The position numbers and the translations under genes are program-made. The notes under the pieces are model-generated. The model did not search any database. It was not told the DNA's origin and was given only the letters and a program-made list of their open reading frames with translations. DNA of 64,000 nt, taken from assembly GCA_025094145.1 (NCBI GenBank), contig JALLLS010000115.1, positions 1 to 64,000 on the forward strand, written 5' to 3'. Positions 11,767 to 23,297 of this stretch are shown in pieces; positions within the stretch are counted from its first letter, which is position 1, and the number at the start of each line of letters is the position of its first letter. The DNA comes from Spinellus fusiger. Lineage: Eukaryota > Mucoromycota > Mucoromycetes > Mucorales > Phycomycetaceae.

Positions 11767-12573
11767 AACAAGAAGTAAAACAGCGAAAAAAGAATGGAGA
11801 AGGGAAACAACCAATAATCAATGATGAAAAAGATAGAGGAATAAATAATAAAAATAAGTGACAGATATAAATCATTAATAATAATTAACACCAATGATAA
11901 TACCCATGAGATGAATCACTAATCAGTAGAATCCCTTGCTAATCTTCGCCAATAGAGCCAGCAACCAATCGTTAATAACCAATAACGGATGATGAGTAGG
12001 GCGTATTATTAAATGTAGGTACTATTAAGTATACTTATTATTAAACGTGTGTTATTAATAGGTATGCTCCTAACCATCCTTCTGATAATAATAATAATAT
12101 TATCATCTTTATTATTATTACTATTATTACTATTATTACTATTACTAGTATTACTATTATTATTATTATTATTATTATTATCACTATTATTACTATTATT
12201 ATTATAATAATAATAAAAAAAGAGGGAGTAATACAAGGCAAAAGAATAAAAATGTGTCCCTACTGCTATTTACCATTAAAGCGAGAAGAAAATAAGAAAA
12301 CCCAAAGATACACAGATACATTGACACAGATACAAAGATACAAAACTACACAGATATATAAATACATAAATATGACTTTATTAAGGAGGATGCTGAATAG
12401 AAACACTCGAGTGTCTTGTTGAAAATAGAAGTGTTTGCCCTACAATTGACCTTTATATGGTGTGGTCCGGTAAGGAAGAATAAGGGAAGAAATCAGTTTA
12501 TATCAACATGGTGTGCACGGTTGTACTACAATGCTATGAATGAGGTAATGTACAATGGAAAATATCTCCTGTT
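11767..12573. other. SCAP upstream region with ATT/ATA microsatellite
   Basis: Spacer between the start of SCAP and the end of the arrestin gene, both on the minus strand. Its centre (about 12080-12215) is almost pure ATT/ATA trinucleotide repeat. Apparent ORFs of Asn or Ile runs here are artefacts of the repeat. SCAP control elements must lie here, but I recognise none. Confidence 0.7.
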
Positions 12574-13921
12574 CTAGGCATTGCTGCCTAGTACAAACAC
12601 AGAATCATACGTGGGCAGTGAGCCTGAGAAACTATGAAGGCGTCTAGAGTGGATAGCTGTGGTATAAGAAGGCACGCGTGAAAGATCGCCTCCTTCCCAA
12701 GATGGCCACTCCTCCACCTCCCTATTCTCATTTAGGTAAAGATGAGACATTGCTTCTGATGTATCTACATTGGCTGCAGTAGAATAGGGCATGGAGCATG
12801 ACTGTGAAGGAGTGGAGATTGGAATGGCAAGTGTACTGGGATCATAGGGTGCTGTTCTCCATGCATCTTCATAGGCAGGAAGATAGCCAATGTCTTGTTC
12901 GGGGGATATATCAACAACAATAATGGGTATAGTGGCTCTGATTTCTATTATATATTCTCTTTAGGATGAGTGACATGTTCTCCAGAATGTATTATGTAAA
13001 TATATTCATTTGTTACCTGAGACATGTCCATCGGCATTCATAAGCGAAACAATAAAGTTGAGTTCATGGTGTATGTTTAATAGATCATTATCAGAGTCCA
13101 TATGTGCAGTTGAAGGAACCTTTAGGTAGCTCATTTCTTTCCAGTCTCCATTCATCTTACACGAATGATCATCTTTGACTTGCTTAATCACTTTGGTGTC
13201 TGTTTTGCAGTGGCTCAATAGTGTCGCGTACTCCTTGAGAGAGCACAAAATAGTCATCACTTTGAGATCCGCAGCAATGGGAATTAAATCAAAAGTGATA
13301 GGAATGACTGTACCCATAGGAAACACTTTGCCAGGCAGACTGATATCGTAGCTCAGTTTGTCTGTCCATACATTGGATACACTGATAGATTGGTTAAGTT
13401 CAAGAGAAATGGGAGACAGAACACGGGAGATATGAATCTTCTTCTTGTCAATATAGTTGAGTAAGAAAGCTGGGCGATCCACAGTGGCTTTGAGGCGGTA
13501 ATCAATACTTCCCAAATGGTGGGTAATACTTTCTGCCAAATTACCTGGAAGAGGCAATTCAAAATTCCTAAACGTGAGCAATAAGAAAAAAAAGATCGGA
13601 TGCTTACCATTGATGATGGCCTACGCTGAGTTGGTGATTTTTTAGGGTAGGAGGCATAAATTGCCAATCGTGTTCAATGAGTGTCGTTTCGTCTTTGTAA
13701 TGGGCTTGGTGGGATCCTATGCCTTCTATCCAGCTTGCCTTGGCTTTACCAAGGAATTTGAGTGTAATGGATTTCACTCGGATAGTCTCTTTGCAGTTTA
13801 GCACTACACATCCTCGCAAAATGGCACCGGCAGACTCCTCTACTGATCCATGAAATAGAATATGGTCTGTTTCTAGCTTAATGTAGAATTCACAGGCTTT
13901 TGGTAATTGAATGGGAGACAT
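12574..13921 (-). CDS. arrestin-related trafficking adaptor with PY-type motifs
   Basis: Alpha-arrestin expected to recruit a Rsp5/NEDD4-type ubiquitin ligase to plasma-membrane transporters. Three exons (13608-13921, 13017-13567, 12574-12956) give 415 residues. Exon 1 holds the arrestin N-domain (FHGSVEESAGAILRGCVVL, IRVKSITLKFLGKAKASW). Exon 2 runs WNFELPLPGNLAESITHHLG into the C-domain (FPMGTVIPITFDLIP). Exon 3 begins EYIIEIRATIPIIVV only if the acceptor after AAAGAG is used; the AG two bases earlier would give a stop. The short tail has three PY-like sites, LPAYEDAW, VPSYTTA and LPTYDSV, the kind bound by WW domains of Rsp5. The transporter it regulates cannot be told from sequence. Confidence 0.85.
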
Positions 13922-16470
13922 GGTATGAATGAGGAAAAGAAAAGAATAAATCTGAACTTCTTTATATATATAAGATATTATCCCTATCGTTGGCCTAATA
14001 TCAAGTATAAAAGTCCAGGTACACCTAGATCATGTTTAAGCTCCACTAAGCTATTGACTATTCTTTATAAAGTAATGTTGTTTATTATCATACTTTGTTA
14101 AGCAATACCAGTTTATTGTAATTCCTAAAATAAAACATATTCGACCGATCAGTCATCGATGTAGATAGGTGATGTAGAGTGTAAAGTTATCCGATATCCA
14201 TAATATTCCTCCATTGGCTAATTGATATACTATCCGTTTATCTGATCTCCATGTTAAATCAGAAGATTCATCGGGATTTAATAAAGGTAACGATATTATC
14301 CGATACTAACATACTGCTAAGGGCTGGTTATGGACACACGAAGAAAACATAAAGGACAAGTAACTTGAACAGAGGAATATTACGCGTGTCATGGTGTTAA
14401 TAACAATAGTAGAAATAGCATTTATTAGTATTCTACATACATACAGATAGGATGGATTAATACAGTGATAAGTTGAGCAACAGACAATGTTATATCTAAT
14501 GTTTAGCATTTATGGTACCTACTTATGAATGTACAAATGTTTGTACTTCTGTCAATACCTTATTGATCTGGTAAATAGAGATATTTTATTAGAAAAAAAG
14601 AAAGAAAAAGCACTATTAGTCTAAACCATCATGAATGTGTTCTCATAGTTTACTATTTTACTAACAGCAGATAGAAATGGTTTATTCTGCCTCCCTTTTT
14701 CTGTTTTCTTACTAGTAATGATAAACTACAGATTAAAGTCAACCATCTGTAAACTCTCTAAACAAAAGCATGTGCTATTATTAAATGATATAAAGTGGAT
14801 AAATACCAAAAACAGAAAATTTAAACGTATATGTAGAGTATAGAATAGTATAAATTCCTTTTGAATCTATCAAAATATGTTTCATACTACAACAGCAACA
14901 CTCCGAACTGCTTATCTTTTAGAGTCTTCTCGGGGTCTTCTAATTCTATTTTAAAAGAAAACTACTTTTTCATTGTGTATTCTCGGCAATGATGAGAATG
15001 ATAACATAAGGGTCTATTTATTTATACCTGTGATTTTATAGTCTATCAACTCACAGGGAAGATTCACTACGAGCCACATTAGGGGATCAGCCAGTAGGAA
15101 TACTTTGATCTTTGGACCTTCTTTTCTTTTTAGAAAGTGGCCAGAGCATGCTGTTTTTATTTTATTTTATATCCTGAACTGAAGACTTGGCAGAATATAT
15201 TTGTTAAGTCATTATAAAAAGACCTTCCGAGTCTTGTTATTAGAATGACACATAGAAGGCAATGATCACTTGAAACTCCGCGACACATTTTTTAATGAAT
15301 AAAGAAGAAATATTGATATAAATGGCCATTTAAATTTCAAAGTAATTTATACATTAAACTAGAGACATATCTATCTACCGTGTTTTTATTGAATTATTAA
15401 ATGTTAAAAGTCTATTTCAAAGAAATTCTTAAGGTGTTGGTCATAAGAAAAGGAGGCAGACTAAAAGAAAAACATCCGGACTTTCAAATAGCACTTACTT
15501 TGCACGGGTCACTTTATTTGAAAACAATAACAACTTAAAGCGCTCTATTTAGCAAGTCCATAGTATCAAGTGCGTATAGATTGTGTTGGACACTTTAGAT
15601 GTGATGCTATAAGAGATATTTTTGTTTGTAAAAGTAATTCATGTGAATAGACATGTGTAAAAAGTGTCCAAATTAAGGATATCTCTTTACTCACTAGTCT
15701 TTCATAAGAAAAAGAAAAAGTGGATAGATACTTCTTACTAAGGATATTGTTCACCATGGCTACACGAGTCATCTGCTATTCACTCTGCGGCTGTGCTGAT
15801 AGTAGTGAGAGAATAGAAGCAGGAGAGATGGAAACCAAAAAGAGATCAGCGGAACAATACTAGCCAATTAGTACGAAGAAGTGTGTATTATTATTTAAAC
15901 TCATCGATTACAAATTATGATTATCTCTTTTTCTTAATTTAAAATCTTATTTCTCTTCAATCTGAAACTTTAAATATTAGAGATCGGGTTAAAATGGCTC
16001 ATCAAAATAATAAATGACAAAAAGAAAATAGACAGTGAAGTATAATAAAATAATATTGATATAGAAATACAGTGAATTTTATTAAAGAAAAATAAGTAGA
16101 AAGAATAGACATTGACAGATTGTAATGATCAGAATCACTAGTCATCAATAGTAGTATAGATTTATTCAAGACATGGGAAAGTTCTAGCATACTATTGCAG
16201 GATGGATAGCTAAATAGGAATATTTTAGCAAAATAGGTGATATACAGAATCCAAATAGCAGACTTTCATTGACTAATAGCATTTCATTTTTATTCCGCTC
16301 TTTTCTGTATTATACTGAGCATCAGTGATAATACCCACATATATTTAATACAAGACGATCAAGACAGGATCGTCACCGAAGATGGTGATAAATTGATGGA
16401 TTACATTAATGAAGAATCTGAAGTTCATTTATTCTTCAGAGTCAGAATTATTTTTGTAATAATAATAAGG
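13922..16470. other. long AT-rich intergenic stretch
   Basis: It begins with the arrestin promoter. Beyond that I see only short ORFs (up to 68 codons) on either strand without recognisable domains, and no tRNA or transposon ends. The base composition matches the other transposon-bearing gaps. Confidence 0.5.
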
Positions 16471-18665
16471 GTGCTGTTATTTGGACCACAACCTTTACAT
16501 TTTGGACCGCAAAATCAACCTCATGAAAATGAGAATATCATAGATTTTCAGTTCAAAAACAACAAAATAACCTTTTCTTGAAGTATAAATTCAAAATATT
16601 AACCCTATTGTCAGTAGAGCCTTTAAAGGACAATCATCACTGAACCGAATGATATAGAGTAATTAATCTAGCTAATAGCATATTGTATTAGGCGTGAAAA
16701 TATAAGGGTAATGTCATTTTATTTTAATAAAGTTCTTTTTAAGTTTTATTATTGTTGGTTCATATTCTTTTTTATTGCATAACTCCACCCTATCTGACAT
16801 GGAAGAACTATCTACTTGTAATGATTTCGCAAATTGTGAGCACAAGTTTCAGTATTCGATGAACCTTGTCAATCAAGACATCGAAGAAATACAGGTTGAT
16901 TAAAAAATTACTGAGACCGACATGAAGGATGATGCATTTGGCAAAAACTTTACCATAGAGTGTGATCTTTGAGAGAATGATAAAATATCTGAAGCAGAAA
17001 GCAATGCCGATGAATGCTATGAATATGATGAAAATGAAAACTTTGTTAATGCGTAATTCACTATGGAATCACCTTCAAATCTCGGTTCATTTAGAACATT
17101 TGAATTGGCACTTGAATCTGCTTATTCTTTTGCAAATCAACACTTATTTGAATTTGTTAAAAGGTCAGATTCTGATGGAACAAGGTTCTCTCAGAAATTG
17201 TGAGTTGATATGTGATAGGAGAAGGTAGCCCGCCAGTGCTATGATTTCCCCAAAGTTGTGGTAACAGATCGTGAGCTGACACTGATGAATACCATGGAAG
17301 AAATTCTTCCCCAGGCTACTCATCTACTATGTCAATAGCACATATCTATGAATATTTTATCCAGCCTTGTAAAATATATTCTTGGGATTAATAAAGAAAA
17401 GAGTGACAAAATTCAAAGAGAATGGTGTACTCTTATTGAATACTCTTCGACAGAAATAAGCTATAAAGAAAGGTTAAAAAAGTTCAAGAATAAGTTGCTA
17501 GAGCTGGACACTATCAGTAGCGGAGGGCTTTAGGATTCAAGCAACTTTATACATTATATAGATTCAATATGGTTTATTTACAAAGAAAGGTTTGTTCACT
17601 TGAATTTATTTAACTTAAAAATCATTCTTTCAAGATAACTAAGACTGTATGTTTGTATAGATTTATATCTGCTTGGACTAACAAAATATTACACTTCAAC
17701 TTCCTCTTCTAGGTTTGAAAGTGCACATTCTCTTACGAAACGAGAGATAAGAACTAGTACTGGGGACCTAAATGTTGTATTTGAGCGCATTGATAATGTT
17801 TCAGTAAAATAATAATAATCAAAAGTGAAATAGCAGTGGGAAAGAGGCATGAAATAGATGTATTCCAAAAACCCAATTACGATATAAACAGCAAGATTTC
17901 AACTGTAGCTTACACAAAAGTTGCAGATGTTAAGAAGGATGGATTCTGTGGTTTCAGGGCTTTAGCTGTTTGGTTATATGAAGACGAAAAAAAGGGGTTT
18001 GAGAAGTTAAAACGACTATGAGAAATAACTTGATTCAAAATATCAATAGATATAAGTGTTTGTTTTGGAAGTTCTATGATTACCAAGACTGTAAGAAGCG
18101 ATTAGAGTATGGAGTATCAATACTAAAGAATAGACAAGTCTTTCTGGAATAGGCACTTATCATTTGAAAAGAGATACACAAAAGAAGGTATGTTATTTAT
18201 GAATGAATTCTTAAAAATATGTTATTTAATTTGTTAAATATTTTAGATCCTAGAGTACAAGCCATTTCCTTAGAATTAGGAAAGTATGATGAACTTCATA
18301 CATACTTATTATTGCATAAAGATGATTTCTAAGTATGATTTCTGTAGTAAAAAGGCTGTATTTTGATAAATACATTGACTTAGCCAAAAAACACAAGTAT
18401 ATTTTTTTAGTGGAAACATGAGAATTGAAATATTTTGCGGTCCAAATAACAGCATCCAAGAAGAAAACATAAGAATATCTTATTCTTCAATGATCAAAGC
18501 AATTGCAAAAAAATAACAGAATAGTCCTGTGGTAGTATTTTATTAGTTATCTCCTCATGTTGGATGAGATACAATACCTCTAAATTTTTTTAACATTTGG
18601 CCTATTGCTCATCATGAAAGTATGCATAATGACAAAAAAATACTTAATAGCGGTATGTTGTTATA
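16471..18665 (+). mobile_element. decayed Mutator-like element with FAR1, MULE and OTU-like parts
   Basis: Translated in pieces, the stretch follows the domain order of a Mutator-like transposase. A FAR1-type start near 17065-17195 (LGSFRTFELALESAYSFA) is followed at about 17240-17340 by the MULE core (VVVTDRELTLMNTMEEILP then ATHLLCQ). At about 17715 comes FESAHSLTKREIRTSTGDLN, the conserved ESAHS region, and at about 17935-18000 an OTU-protease-like segment (KKDGFCGFRALAVWLYEDE). WPIAHHESMHNDKK at about 18598 may be the end of that domain. Stops and frameshifts are frequent. An inverted repeat of about 18-20 bp around TGCTGTTATTTGGACC (about 16472-16490 and 18435-18455) could be terminal repeats, but coding similarity seems to continue past the right copy, so the right boundary is uncertain. 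No target duplication was found. Confidence 0.7.
16799..18021 (+). pseudogene. MULE transposase pseudogene with C-terminal OTU-like domain
   Basis: The ATG at 16799 opens MEELSTCNDFANCEHKFQ but meets a stop 34 codons on. The downstream pieces are the FAR1-like DNA-binding segment, the DDE core, the ESAHS motif and the OTU-like DGFC motif. At least one intron may remain before the ESAHS block (acceptor TCTTCTAG at about 17711). In OTU proteases the D-G-x-C motif carries the catalytic cysteine; here it reads DGFC. OTU domains fused to FAR1/MULE proteins are known in eukaryotic Mutator elements, which supports the assignment. Too many lesions remain for a working product. Confidence 0.7.
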
Positions 18666-18702
18666 AGTGACCCTCAACAAGTAACCGGAAAATTTCAAAT
18701 GT

Positions 18703-18719
18703 ATAAATATAAATACAGT
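18703..18719. repeat. LINE copy 1 target-site duplication, outer copy
   Basis: ATAAATATAAATACAGT is identical to 20970-20986. On the minus strand it reads ACTGTATTTATATTTAT and follows the LINE 3' end. In the inner copy the ACTG belongs to the tip of mariner element 2. Confidence 0.93.
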
Positions 18720-20969
18720 TCAAAGTATTTTTTATTTGTGGGTGTTGATTGCTATTCGCGCATTGGGCATGTTAGCCACCCTATGAGATCGTTTGAAAAA
18801 AAAAGAATAAACATTGAAACACTTCAAATACGAAAGTGAAAAAAATAATGCAAAGAGAGAAGAGACGGAAAGAAAAGAGAATATAAAACCTCAATGAGGG
18901 AAAAATGATGGAAAATGAGTGGAAATGATGGTAAAATGAGAATTATGAATAGACATCCAAAAGGCCATAAAGTCGGCAAGGAAACCAGGACACCAAAAAG
19001 ATAACCGTCATCCTGTGGCGATTCGAAATCCAACGAGGGATACTTAGAGCAACTCGGACAATCCTGAGGACACAAATACAGCAACTACACTAGCAGCTTC
19101 TGGCTTTGCTAAACGGGTTAAGAATGGGTGGTAGAGGAGATATCGGAGGAGAAGTGAGGATACAGCGTCTGTTGCTGCAGGAGTCTTTGCACTCTATGGC
19201 GGCGTTGGCGTTCCCGCTCAACACACCCATCAGCAGCCTCAATGAGCAAGCTACCAGCTGATGGCTCTACCTTAAAGTCTCGAGTAGACGTGGCTCGATC
19301 AATGGCTTGCAGCAGTATTAACAAACTGGGCCAAAGGTCTCGCCATTTAACAAAAGACTTAACCGTGCGCGGCAGAAGATTTAGACAATAGTCAATTGGA
19401 TGAACATCTTGTGGTGGTGCAGGAACTAGGAAGAACAAGAACGTGGAGCGTTCATGGTCAACAAATGTGCAAGTGAGAAAGTGGTCCCAATTGGCAGATG
19501 GGTGGCCACATTGGCAAGGAACTGAAGGTGTTGGTGGTAACCAAGCAATCCTCCATTTTAGTAGACGATGTCTTTCTTTGCGCGTGCACGGTAGTAGAAG
19601 AATTGGATCCCAAACAGGTCTACATAGTCCACGGGCTACCGTCACCAGCGGATTCTTGCCACGTACTATGCTAGTAGTTTCACTTTGAAGACGTTCAAGA
19701 TAAGCTACTTTTAATGGATATTTAGGAGGGTTGTGAGCCCGTCCTATTCTTTGAGTATTTTGCCAGAGTACATTGCCACGTAGCTTAATCCATCTGGCTT
19801 TACTCTGGGGTGCTTCAAGCTGCGGGACAAGGCACCAGAGGAGGGTGTCTTCAGGAAGGGTAGCTGCGCGCTCAACAAATTTGGCTTGCAGATAAAGAAA
19901 ACGAGAGTATATGTTAGGGAGGGCAGCTAATTGGGCAACCTGGATCGTTCCAAACCTAGCAGTAGCAGATCTAGCAAGACAAAGTCTCAGACAAGCAGAC
20001 TGACAGATTTGTAGCGGGCGGATGCCTAGTCTATTGACATTACAAATAGCCAACCCATACTCAAGGATAGGCCGAACAAAAACAGTATACGCTCTTAGGG
20101 CTGCTGTAATCCCAAAGCCATACATGTTTACACCCATTCCTCTCAGCTTTTGCATTACTGCAATTGCCTTGACTTGTGAGTGTGAGAAAAGTGCGTCTTG
20201 GTTAATACCTTGACGTGAAAAGGGGATACCAAGGTACTTGAAAGTATCACAGGTTGGAAGCTCGTTGCCATAGAGGTAAAACGGCACATTGGCCGGGGCA
20301 TTGAGTACTTCACATTTGGAGGGACTCCATTTGTAACCAAGGAGGGTCGAGTGAATTTCGGCAAGTGCCAGCATTCGATGTATATCTTCTGGGCAGCCCA
20401 TAAGAGCCACATCATCAGCATACAACAAACAATTCACAGGAGCCCAAGTAACAGTGACATGAGACGGACTGTAAGAAGAATCTGACGACTCAGAAGAGTC
20501 ATCCGAAACTGTAGAAGTAGGAAAAGGATTGTGAAGGGAATTCTGTAACTCGTCAAGCAATGCGTGAACAGTTGCCTGTGGGGAAGCAAAAAAGAAAGGA
20601 TTTCGAGCACAGAGATTAATGGACCGTCCCATGGTAGGTGGGTGCATACCAACCAGTATTGGGGATACCGAAGCAAACCTCAAGAAACGTGGAAGAGTAT
20701 CAATGAAAATAGAATAAAGTAATGGAGAAAGAATACTACCCTGTAAGACTCCTCGTTTAGGTGCAATGTCCCAGGATGCTACATTTTTCAGAATCACATT
20801 CACCATAATGTCATCAAACAAATTCTGTAGTAACAAGAGCAACAGCTGAGACACGAAGGGCATCAGCGACTCCCATATGACAGAGCGTTCCACACTATCA
20901 TGTGCAGCTTTAATATCTAGGAAGACGACGACTGGAGGTTTTGGATCTTGCTCTCCTGATCCTTGGGCA
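18720..20969 (-). mobile_element. LINE copy 1, 5'-truncated non-LTR retrotransposon
   Basis: The longest copy of the family here (2,250 bp). It is bounded by a perfect 17-bp direct repeat whose inner copy overlaps the left tip of mariner element 2. The 5' end is truncated inside the reverse-transcriptase region. The 3' UTR (about 18720-19117) ends without poly-A in ACTTTGA before ACTGTA. Over about 950 bp it is nearly identical to LINE copy 2, lying inverted on the other side of the mariner. The clade cannot be assigned safely without the N-terminal half. Confidence 0.93.
19118..20969 (-). CDS. LINE reverse transcriptase, N-terminally truncated ORF
   Basis: Open for about 617 codons without a stop. 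It enters in mid-protein (GSGEQDPKPPVVVFLDIKAA) with the reverse-transcriptase fold: the first catalytic Asp region VVVFLDIKAAHDSV, then RGVLQGSILSPLLYSIFID, then the YADD box in LLYADDVALMG, then thumb-like YLGIPFSRQG. The C-terminus holds a zinc-knuckle-like CQCGHPSANWDHFLTC. An ATG at 21058 is in frame, but its first 29 residues come from the neighbouring mariner terminal region and are not part of the LINE protein. The endonuclease and the first reverse-transcriptase motifs are absent, so this copy is not autonomous, but the open frame suggests recent insertion. Confidence 0.88.
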
Positions 20970-20986
20970 ATAAATATAAATACAGT
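20970..20986. repeat. LINE copy 1 target-site duplication, inner copy in mariner tip
   Basis: Identical to 18703-18719. Bases 20983-20986 (CAGT) are simultaneously the first four bases of mariner element 2, and 20981-20982 are its TA. So the LINE cut inside an already inserted mariner end. Confidence 0.93.
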
Positions 20987-22338
20987 GGCTCCTAACAAAA
21001 CAATGGTATTTTCAAATTCAGACCATAATCTTACCCTTAAATTTTTTTTATTAAACATTTTTCATTTATTGCTTCTCCACTCTAATGTCTACCTCATCTA
21101 ACACCACTGAACAACCCATGAGACCTCTTGGGAACAGAAAGAAGAATATAGATGACTTCACCCGATGTCTCATTGCTCACGAGGCTACCGTAAATGGGAC
21201 CAGCCAGGCTGCCATTTCTGCTAGGTTTGGAGTTAGTCAACAGTCTGTTTCCCTCATCGTAAAGAGATATAAGGAAACTGGCTGTTTTAAGGCCAAGAAG
21301 AGCACTGGGCGCATGCCCATTCTGAAGGAGAGGGACGAGAGAGAGGTCAGTCGCGAAGTGACAAGAGATTCATTTCAGACAATGAATCAGATTCACAAGC
21401 AGATGACCACCAAAGTGTCCAGGAGCACCTCAAAAATGATGAAGAAGCTTGGCCTGTTTTCTTGCAGGGTGGTCAAGAAACCTGCTCTCACTGACAAGCA
21501 CAAGAAGTAGAGGCTTGCTTGGGCCAAGGTCCACCTACACTGGGTAGAAGAAGACTGGAAGGCGGTCATCTGGTCCGATGAGTCAAAGTACCAACTCATG
21601 AGGACCAACAACCACAACAGAGTGGTGCGCAAGAAGAAGGAGGGGCTGCTCCCAAAGAACATCAAGCCCACCATGAAGTTTGGAGGTGGCAGCGTGATGG
21701 TGCGGGGATCTTTCTCTGGTGAAGGTGTCGGGAGATTGGCGCCTGTGAAGGGCAGTGTAGACAGTAGAAGACACATTGAAATCTTAAAGGACAACTACTG
21801 CCCTGAGCTGGCTCAACTCAAGGCACTGAATCCAGAGATTGATTATGTTCTTCAAGAGGACAATGCCAGTTGCCACAAGAGCAAAGAGTCCAGGCTGTGG
21901 AAGGCAAATAAGAGCATTGCCACTATGGAGGGGTGGCCCTCACAAAGCCCTGACCTGAACCCAATAGAGCATCTTTGGGAGGTGCTTGAAAGAGCAATAA
22001 GAAAGAGGATGACCCCAGCAAGCTCCCTTCAGGATTTGGAGGTGCTTCTGTTGGAAGAATGGGAGAATATTCCTAAGGACACCACAGACACCCTCATTGC
22101 CAGCATGCATCGGAGATGTAGGGCTGTTATAGAGGCCAAGGGTGGAAGCACCAAATATTAAGGGTTTCCACCCAATAAATTTGTATTTATTATTCTGTTG
22201 ACCTTCTTTATACTTCATCCAATTTACAAGTCTCTACTGTGTGTTTAATGTATGTTTTTATTACAAAGAATAAGTATTTCCTATTGTAGAATTATACCGG
22301 GGTATGAAAAAATACCATTGTTTTGTTAGGAGCCACTG
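20983..22338 (+). mobile_element. Tc1/mariner element 2, nearly intact
   Basis: 1,356 bp. Terminal repeats of about 30 bp match almost perfectly (each begins CAGTGGCTCCTAACAAAACA inward). TA duplications lie at 20981-20982 and 22339-22340. Inside the left end the sequence CAAATTCAGACC is shared with element 1, so the two belong to related subfamilies with diverged tips. A LINE is inserted at each tip, 5' ends facing the mariner, outside the transposase. Confidence 0.95.
21085..22161 (+). pseudogene. Tc1/mariner transposase, single nonsense codon
   Basis: A 359-codon frame from MSTSSNTTEQ to GGSTKY-stop is broken only by an amber codon at 21508-21510, where element 1 has leucine. HTH part: ISARFGVSQQSVSLIVKRY. 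Catalytic residues: VIWSDE, VLQEDN, PDLNPIEHLW, with 35 residues counted between the last two acidic residues. The glycine-rich FGGGSVMVRGSFS block precedes the second Asp; element 1 has VWG at the VRG position, as most relatives do, so this may be a second lesion. One premature stop in an otherwise intact gene points to recent activity of the family. Confidence 0.9.
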
Positions 22339-22351
22339 TACATCTAGCATA
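22335..22351. repeat. LINE copy 2 target-site duplication, inner copy in mariner tip
   Basis: ACTGTACATCTAGCATA, identical to 23298-23314. The ACTG at 22335-22338 is the right tip of mariner element 2. The last bases (TAGCATA) also resemble the LINE's own sequence at this point, so the 5' junction may involve microhomology. Confidence 0.93.
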
Positions 22352-23297
22352 GTACGTGGCAAGAATCCGCTGGTGACGGTAGCCCGTGGACTATGTAGAC
22401 CTGTTTGGGATCCAATTCTTCTACTACCGTGCACGCGCAAAGAAAGACATCGTCTACTAAAATGGAGGATTGCTTGGTTACCACCAACACCTTCAGTTCC
22501 TTGCCAATGTGGCCACCCATCTGCCAATTGGGACCACTTTCTCACTTGCACATTTGTTGACCATGAACGCTCCACGTTCTTGTTCTTCCTAGTTCCTGCA
22601 CCACCACAAGATGTTCATCCAATTGACTATTGTCTAAATCTTCTGCCGCGCACGGTTAAGTCTTTTGTTAAATGGCGAGACCTTTGGCCCAGTTTGTTAA
22701 TACTGCTGCAAGCCATTGATCGAGCCACGTCTACTCGAGACTTTAAGGTAGAGCCATCAGCTGGTAGCTTGCTCATTGAGGCTGCTGATGGGTGTGTTGA
22801 GCGGGAACGCCAACGCCGCCATAGAGTGCAAAGACTCCTGCAGCAACAGACGCTGTATCCTCACTTCTCCTCCGATATCTCCTCTACCACCCATTCTTAA
22901 CCCGTTTAGCAAAGCCAGAAGCTGCTAGTGTAGTTGCTGTATTTGTGTCCTCAGGATTGTCCGAGTTGCTCTAAGTATCCCTCGTTGGATTTCGAATCGC
23001 CACAGGATGACGGTTATCTTTTTGGTGTCCTGGTTTCCTTGCCGACTTTATGGCCTTTTGGATGTCTATTCATAATTCTCATTTTACCATCATTTCCACT
23101 CATTTTCCATCATTTTTCCCTCATTGAGGTTTTATATTCTCTTTTCTTTCCGTCTCTTCTCTCTTTGCATTATCTTTTTCACTTTCGTATTTGAAGTGTT
23201 TCAATGTTTATTCTTTTTTTTTCAAACGATCTCATAGGGTGGCTAAAATGCCCAATGCGCGAATAGCAACCAACACCCAAAAATAAAAATACTTTGA
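22352..23297 (+). mobile_element. LINE copy 2, 5'-truncated non-LTR retrotransposon
   Basis: 946 bp from the 3' end of the family, nearly identical to copy 1 in inverse orientation. It carries the last part of the ORF (from VRGKNPLVTVARGLCRPVWD to TTHS-stop at 22900) with the zinc-knuckle-like motif, then the 3' UTR. It is bounded by perfect 17-bp direct repeats. The fragment has no catalytic domain. Confidence 0.92.

Noticed and set aside
11568..11894. 108- and 94-codon minus-strand ORFs overlapping SCAP exon 1
   Set aside because: Other-frame shadows; the SCAP frame carries the family similarity.
12009..12241. Asn- or Ile-rich minus-strand ORFs
   Set aside because: They translate an ATT/ATA microsatellite.
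20970..21058. N-terminal MFNKKNLRVRLWSEF segment of the 646-codon minus-strand ORF
   Set aside because: It is translated from the mariner terminal region; the frame is open across the junction by chance and is not part of the LINE protein.
20970..22351. Mariner 2 inserted between two pre-existing head-to-head LINEs
   Set aside because: Both 17-bp LINE duplications include the mariner's terminal ACTG, so the mariner was present before each LINE arrived.
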